Shown here: positions 60,901 to 64,000 of the stretch, in pieces
How positions within the stretch are numbered: the stretch's first letter is position 1
Layout: each line of letters begins with the position of its first letter
Assembly (NCBI RefSeq): GCF_032118995.1
Contig: NC_092657.1
Span: 1,981,891 to 2,045,890, forward strand
Source of the DNA: Asterias amurensis
Lineage: Eukaryota > Echinodermata > Asteroidea > Forcipulatida > Asteriidae
DNA length: 64,000 nucleotides
Direction: 5' to 3'
Made by a program: the position numbers and the translations under genes
Notes under the pieces: generated by a model
Database searches by the model: none
Seen by the model: the letters and a program-made list of their open reading frames with translations, nothing else
What the model was told of the DNA's origin: nothing

Positions 60901-61814
60901 TCAACAAAGTTTCTAGACAAGCGAAATCAGAAAAAGCTGTTTGCAAACTGCTTACAATGGCAAAACCAAAAGACCTATGGTATTTACGCAAAAAAGAGCC
61001 CTTGTTTTTTGTTTTACTTGACTTCACCACTTTTGAAACCTCTTTCCAACCACACTTATTTTGGTCCAAAATCACCCTGTTCAAAGGCGATCTGTCTCTT
61101 AAAGACAGTGGACACTATTGGTAATTGTCAAAGACTAGTCTTCACAGTTGGTGTATCTCAACATATGCATAAAATAACAAACCTGTAAAAATTTGAGCTC
61201 AATCGGTCGTCGAATTTGCGAGATAATAATGAAAGAAAAAACAGCCTTGTTACACAAAGTTGTGTGGATTCTGATGCTTGATTTCGAGACCTCAAATTCT
61301 AAACTTGAGGTCTCGTAATCAAATTTGTGGAAAAAAACTTCTTTCTTGAAAACTACGTCACTTCAGAGGGAGCTGTTTCTCATTATGTTTTATACCATCA
61401 ACCTCTCCCCATTACTTGTAATCAAGAAAGATTTTATGATGATAAATATTTTGAGTAATTACCAATAGTGTTCACTGCCTTTAAAGTGTGGTTGGCCATT
61501 TCCACTTCTTTTGCAATAAGCCTATTCGGAGTTTCAGCTGCGCATATCAGCGGGTATTGTCAAATGGTCACTAGAGAGCAACAAATTGCTTTGTCAGCAG
61601 TAACAGACATGCACAGCTGGATTTCCGAATAGGCTTATGGCAGCATTTAATATGTTTACAGTTGAGATTTATATTTCTATTTTTAGATAAGAGATTCGTG
61701 TATAAGAAAGATCGTCAGGAACTGTAAGAGACTGAATACTCTTGTCTTAGCTAATTGCAACCACATCACTAATGCTGCCATCGTTGAGATTGCAACTTAT
61801 CTGTCAACCATCAG
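42962..61814 (+). CDS. Large F-box / leucine-rich-repeat protein with disordered N-terminal region and zinc ribbon (9 exons, incomplete at 3' end)
   Basis: Exons: 42962-46706, 47173-47249, 48401-48551, 50063-50223, 51396-51547, 52529-52609, 53384-53495, 60242-60319, 61687-61814. All are GT-AG with consistent phases, 1561 codons so far. An in-frame TAG lies just upstream of the ATG. Exon 1 alone encodes 1248 residues, highly charged and low-complexity (poly-Lys near 44440), with repeated basic RPKS/RPAS patches at its C end. A zinc-ribbon-like CPEC-x10-CQVC lies at C917-C934. Exon 3 gives an F-box (ELLPDEILLHIFSYLSFSDL, ~1286-1325). Exons 4-9 encode cysteine-type LRRs (for example LKSLCLNGCQSVSDECL and LQHLDLRGCKQ). 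FBXL proteins are substrate receptors of SCF (SKP1-CUL1) ubiquitin ligases; the substrate is unknown here. The LRR series continues past the right edge. I do not recognise a specific orthologue, and the long N-terminal region is not typical of FBXL proteins. Confidence 0.9.
46707..47172 (+). other. Intron 1 of the F-box gene
   Basis: Donor AAAG|GTAATT, acceptor TTAACAG. It holds a worn half of the TTAA MITE family B (about 46950-47045) and nothing else recognisable. Confidence 0.7.
47870..48205 (+). mobile_element. Retrotransposon 3' UTR and (ATTGAATAT)n tail
   Basis: CT-rich start, then GGGCATGATGAATAAAGG and a short ATTGAATAT repeat. In intron 2 of the F-box gene. Confidence 0.5.
48579..48947. 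mobile_element. Element M, inverted copy
   Basis: AAGCTTGGGCGATATCGATT to ATCACCCAAGCTTAA. Shares TCTACAACTTTCACTT-GGAG (inverse) with 21546-21877. Confidence 0.78.
48955..49580. repeat. Repeat family G, several fragments in both orientations
   Basis: GAGGCATTGCATG, then TTTGGTTTGCGGTAACACCA and TGTGTATCTACTTGCCA at 48958 (+), 49265 (+) and 49580-49440 (-). Further fragments at 18070, 28446, 61925, 62405 and 62620. Confidence 0.65.
49725..50040. mobile_element. TTAA-flanked element Q
   Basis: TTAAAGGTGCTATGTCAGAT ... TACTCATAGTATCTTTAA. Its right TTAA is 22 bases from the exon 4 acceptor of the F-box gene. Confidence 0.7.
50287..50512. mobile_element. MITE R (~225 bp)
   Basis: GACCCTTCCCATGAAATATG at the left and CATATTTCATGGGAAGGGTC at the right, a perfect 20-bp inverted pair. 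Confidence 0.87.
50600..51331. mobile_element. Two direct copies of MITE S flanking a MITE B
   Basis: MITE S at 50600-50772 and 51148-51331 (TAAAGCCTGGTTCATAC ... GTATGAACCAGGCTTA). A family B copy without clear TTAA ends lies between them (50773-51140). Confidence 0.8.
51565..51808. mobile_element. Foldback element family E in F-box intron 5
   Basis: GGGGCCAGTTTCATATAGC ... GCTCTATGAAATTGGCCC; starts 18 bases after the exon 5 donor. Confidence 0.8.
52640..53185 (+). pseudogene. 5'-truncated L2/CR1-like non-LTR retrotransposon, ORF2 C-terminus
   Basis: Open frame from ~52653 to the TAG at 53087. It contains LERLQNKAARLLFACGRD, IAPLHWLPVKERITFKM and APRLWNELPAGLREA, the usual end of L2/CR1/Rex-type ORF2. 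It is followed by a 3' UTR with TCTCCGTAGAGCGCTATATA and a (TTA)n tail. Intron 6 of the F-box gene, same strand. Confidence 0.88.
53500..54240. repeat. 208-bp tandem repeat starting in the exon 7 donor of the F-box gene
   Basis: Units start at 53500, 53953 and 54161 with GTCTCTAGTCTGATGGTGC. Unit 1 is 451 bp because a family E foldback (53596-53837) is inserted in it; the third is partial and passes into a family B copy. Confidence 0.9.
54236..54565. mobile_element. MITE family B2, right end lost
   Basis: TTTAAAGGCACTGAACACG to TTGCTTGTTACCAAGTATCC with the AGATAGGAATAAAAGGCTTC hairpin. Confidence 0.75.
54673..55021. mobile_element. TTAA-flanked MITE family C, copy 3
   Basis: TTAA at 54673 and 55018; the second is shared with the next element. 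Confidence 0.87.
55018..55402. mobile_element. TTAA-flanked MITE family B
   Basis: Complete, abutting the family C copy through one TTAA. Confidence 0.88.
55670..56056. mobile_element. TTAA-flanked MITE family B
   Basis: Complete; opposite orientation to the copy at 55018. Right TTAA shared with the following B2. Confidence 0.88.
56053..56428. mobile_element. TTAA-flanked MITE family B2
   Basis: AGGGAAGGTACACGTTTGG and inverse, TTAA at 56053 and 56425. Confidence 0.88.
56689..57068. mobile_element. TTAA-flanked MITE family B2, inverted
   Basis: TTAAAGGTACTGGACTCC to CGTGTACAGTGCCTTTAA. Confidence 0.85.
57065..57391. mobile_element. MITE family B with internal deletion
   Basis: Shares the TTAA at 57065; about 60 bases of the right arm are missing and the right end reads CCTTTGAAGG. 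Confidence 0.8.
57904..58265. mobile_element. TTAA-flanked foldback MITE family D
   Basis: Complete but ~30 bases shorter in the left arm than the copy at 31597. Confidence 0.86.
58311..58700. mobile_element. TTAA-flanked MITE family B2
   Basis: TTAA at 58311 and 58697; hairpin CTTCTACATGTTCTAGCTAGAAG. Confidence 0.85.
59094..59276. mobile_element. Repeat family K, copy 2
   Basis: See the shared words listed for 34600-34930. Confidence 0.55.
59414..59805. mobile_element. TTAA-flanked MITE family B
   Basis: Complete; the central hairpin has diverged (GATTATGGTCGACGTCC). Confidence 0.85.
59933..60174. mobile_element. Foldback element family E
   Basis: GGGCCTAATTTCATAGAGCT ... AGCTCTATGAAATTGGGCCC; ends 67 bases before F-box exon 8. 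Confidence 0.8.
60458..60825. mobile_element. MITE family L, inverted copy 2
   Basis: TATAGGTTTTCTCGGTCAAA ... TTGACAAAGAAAACCTATA. Confidence 0.75.
61099..61484. mobile_element. TTAA-flanked MITE family B
   Basis: Complete copy, TTAA both ends, in intron 8 of the F-box gene. Confidence 0.87.
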
Positions 61815-62809
61815 GTAAATTATAATAATAATAATAATAATTGAATAGATGGAAATTAGCATCGGTGTAAAGAATATCACTTTTGGTTTTACCCATATAC
61901 AAGATGACTAGAGCAAGCTATATATAATTTGAGGCATGGTGAGGTCTCAATATAAATTTGGTTTGCGGTAACACTATGAGTGTATCTACTTGCCAGATAG
62001 ATTATGTTCTTTTGAGAACTTGTCTTTCCTCAGATTTTCTAAACCTTGTCTTACACACAGCACACTATAGATACATGAACAAGAAACTGCACTAGAATCA
62101 CAAGGGTGTGGTTCCAATCCCACCCAAAAAAAAAGCCTGTGATATTTGTTCACAAGACTTGGGCAAATACCGAGTAAACAGTGCTATCACACATCGGTGT
62201 ATGGGTGTCTTTATCCCCGATTCAAATTTAACATCTCTTATACACATATTGACATACATGTAGTGCATGCACTTCACTCGTGTATACTGTAGGCTAGAAC
62301 GAAGCAGTTTGCTTCTTAGTACAGATCTTAGGAGCATCCTGTGCACAAACATATCAATGATTCAGAACCGGTGGAAAACCTTGTTTAATTTGGTGTTTTG
62401 CATCTTTTGAGGCATTGCATTGTGAGGTATCGATATATATTTGGTTTTCGGTAACACCCTGTATTATCATCTCCAACCATCACAATATTCAAGACAAACT
62501 TAAAATCTCAACTGTTCAAACAAGTTACTCACACAATCCTCAGTTATAATATTGTCTTTTTCTCCTCTCGGCACTCTTTTAAGTGTTCTTTATTATTACT
62601 ATAAGTGAGAGTCGACTGTATATGATTACATTTGGTTTGCAGTAACACCATGTGTGCATCTATACTTGCCAGGTAGATTTTTTCTTTAGAGAACAGTCTT
62701 TCTTTATTCTACTACCGCGGAGTAGACTTATCGGATGTCCGGGAGACTTCTCAGTTCTGAAAAGAACTGTCCTGCTTTTTTACTAAGTACCCGGGCTGGG
62801 ACTACTTCT

Positions 62810-62955
62810 TTACTCATAGGATTGTAATTAATTGCACTTCCGCCGAGTCAGTTCTTGAATTGGTCTCTAAGCTAGTCAAGCTAGTCGAAACATTGAGACC
62901 AAGTAACTTGTAAGAACTCACTCGGCGGTAGTGCAGATAAAAACGATCCTCTAAG
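62810..62955. mobile_element. Short hairpin element
   Basis: TTGCACTTCCGCCGAGTCAG / CTCACTCGGCGGTAGTGCAG arms about 90 bases apart, placed after a family G fragment. Confidence 0.65.
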
Positions 62956-62966
62956 CTACATTCTGC

Positions 62967-63358
62967 TTAAAGGCAGTGGCCACTATTGGTAACTAATCAA
63001 AATAATTATTATCATAAACCCTTACTTGGTAACGAGTAATGGGGAGAGGTTGGTAGTACATATAAAACATTGTGAGAAACGGCTCCCTCTGAAGTAACGT
63101 AGTTTTTGAGAAAGAAGTAATTCTCCACGAATTTGATGTCGAGACCTCAGATTTAGAATTTGAGGTTTCGAAATCAAGCATCTGAAAGCACACAACTTCG
63201 TGTGACAAGGGTGTTTTTTTTTTCATTATTATCTCGCAACTTCGACGACCGACTGAACTCAAATTTTCACAGGTTTGTTATTTTATGCATTATGTTGAGA
63301 TACACCAAGTGAGAAGACTGATCTTTGACAATTACCAATAGTTTCCAGTGTCTTCAAG
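62967..63358. mobile_element. MITE family B
   Basis: Left TTAA present; right end TCCAGTGTCTTCAAG matches the degenerate end of the copy at 42530. Confidence 0.83.
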
Positions 63359-63439
63359 TAAAGACGTGATTAGGCTGAAAGCCCAGAAAAATGAAAGTGG
63401 GCATTGCCTTCAAATCACTCAGTAGTTTGCTGAGTGTCC

Positions 63440-63944
63440 AGAGTCTTTAACTAACCACGGTCCTAGTGTATATCCTTACATCCTTAATACGGACTGTGAA
63501 TGTGGTACCCCTGTTTCAGCCACATGAGTAGGTTGCAACATGCCCCTAGTGACAGTTGATGATCTCCGTGGCAGCCCAAATCACTTAAGTGTACCATCAC
63601 CTTGAAATGGCCATCTGGCCTTGTGATGTTAGGCAATATCTTATCAAAAAGGAAAAAAGAGGACCCTTGCTTTGGCAATATTATTCTTTGTGCACAGAAC
63701 AAGTCACTAGTAAAAGAAAGTGTGCTGTGAGTTAACAAGCATGACCTTCAACCCCACCCCTGAATAGCAAGGGACGTTGGTAAATTTGTGTCATCAGAAG
63801 CCATGTGAAAGCTTGTTAAATAATCACACGGGGACAGACTACCGGCACCCATTACTGGTGACCTTTCTTACAGGTACTCATGTGAAAGCGGCCTTTTTTT
63901 CTCTTTTTTTTTCTCTCTTTTTTTCTCTTTTCTTTTACAAGGCC
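63440..63944. other. No gene recognised
   Basis: Intron of the F-box gene, ending in a CT-rich microsatellite (63893-63935). Confidence 0.5.
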
Positions 63945-64000
63945 TTAAAGGCATACTATTGGTAGCTACTCAAATTAATTGCAAGCATAAACAATTAGTT
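63945..64000. mobile_element. MITE family B, left end cut by the window
   Basis: TTAAAGGCATACTATTGGTA then the family B left arm. Confidence 0.7.

Overview
The window is animal nuclear DNA. Its genes have many introns with GT-AG (one GC-AG) borders, and the introns and spacers are packed with transposon debris. Four protein-coding genes can be assembled by hand from splice sites and continuous reading phase. Their proteins resemble the human ones closely enough to be metazoan. The compact introns, CUB/LDLa receptor content and dense hairpin MITEs suggest a marine invertebrate deuterostome, possibly an echinoderm; that placement is inference. I see nothing bacterial, no CRISPR array and no intact autonomous transposon.

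Layout. (1) 274-7278, minus: 5' part of a secreted or membrane protein with a signal peptide, CUB-type modules and three LDL-receptor class A modules, all joined by phase-1 introns; it runs off the left edge. (2) 7279-12371: spacer with tandem repeats and MITEs. (3) 12372-23894, minus: complete 13-exon ACTL6A (BAF53), 429 aa, an actin-related subunit of SWI/SNF-type and INO80/TIP60 chromatin complexes. (4) 23895-28232: repeat-filled spacer. (5) 28233-38405, minus: complete 9-exon SLC37A4, 427 aa, the ER glucose-6-phosphate/phosphate exchanger, with a C-terminal KKxx retrieval signal. Its first intron holds a 2.9-kb near-perfect palindrome. (6) 38406-42961: spacer between divergent genes, with several hairpin elements. 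(7) 42962-61814 and beyond, plus: a large F-box/LRR gene whose 3.7-kb first exon encodes a long disordered region and a zinc ribbon; it runs off the right edge. The genes have no evident joint function; they look like ordinary neighbours.

Non-coding landscape. Many foldback MITEs of several unrelated families end in TTAA on both sides, and some sit back-to-back sharing one TTAA. Non-LTR retrotransposon tails and tRNA-derived SINEs are scattered through introns. The most unusual pattern is that local tandem duplications repeatedly lie on or within a few bases of 5' splice sites: ACTL6A exons 7, 9 and 12, SLC37A4 exon 2 and F-box gene exon 7. Two of these copy exon sequence together with the donor. 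The palindrome in SLC37A4 intron 1 carries a recurring GGATC/GGCGC motif and six DR1-type nuclear-receptor half-site pairs.
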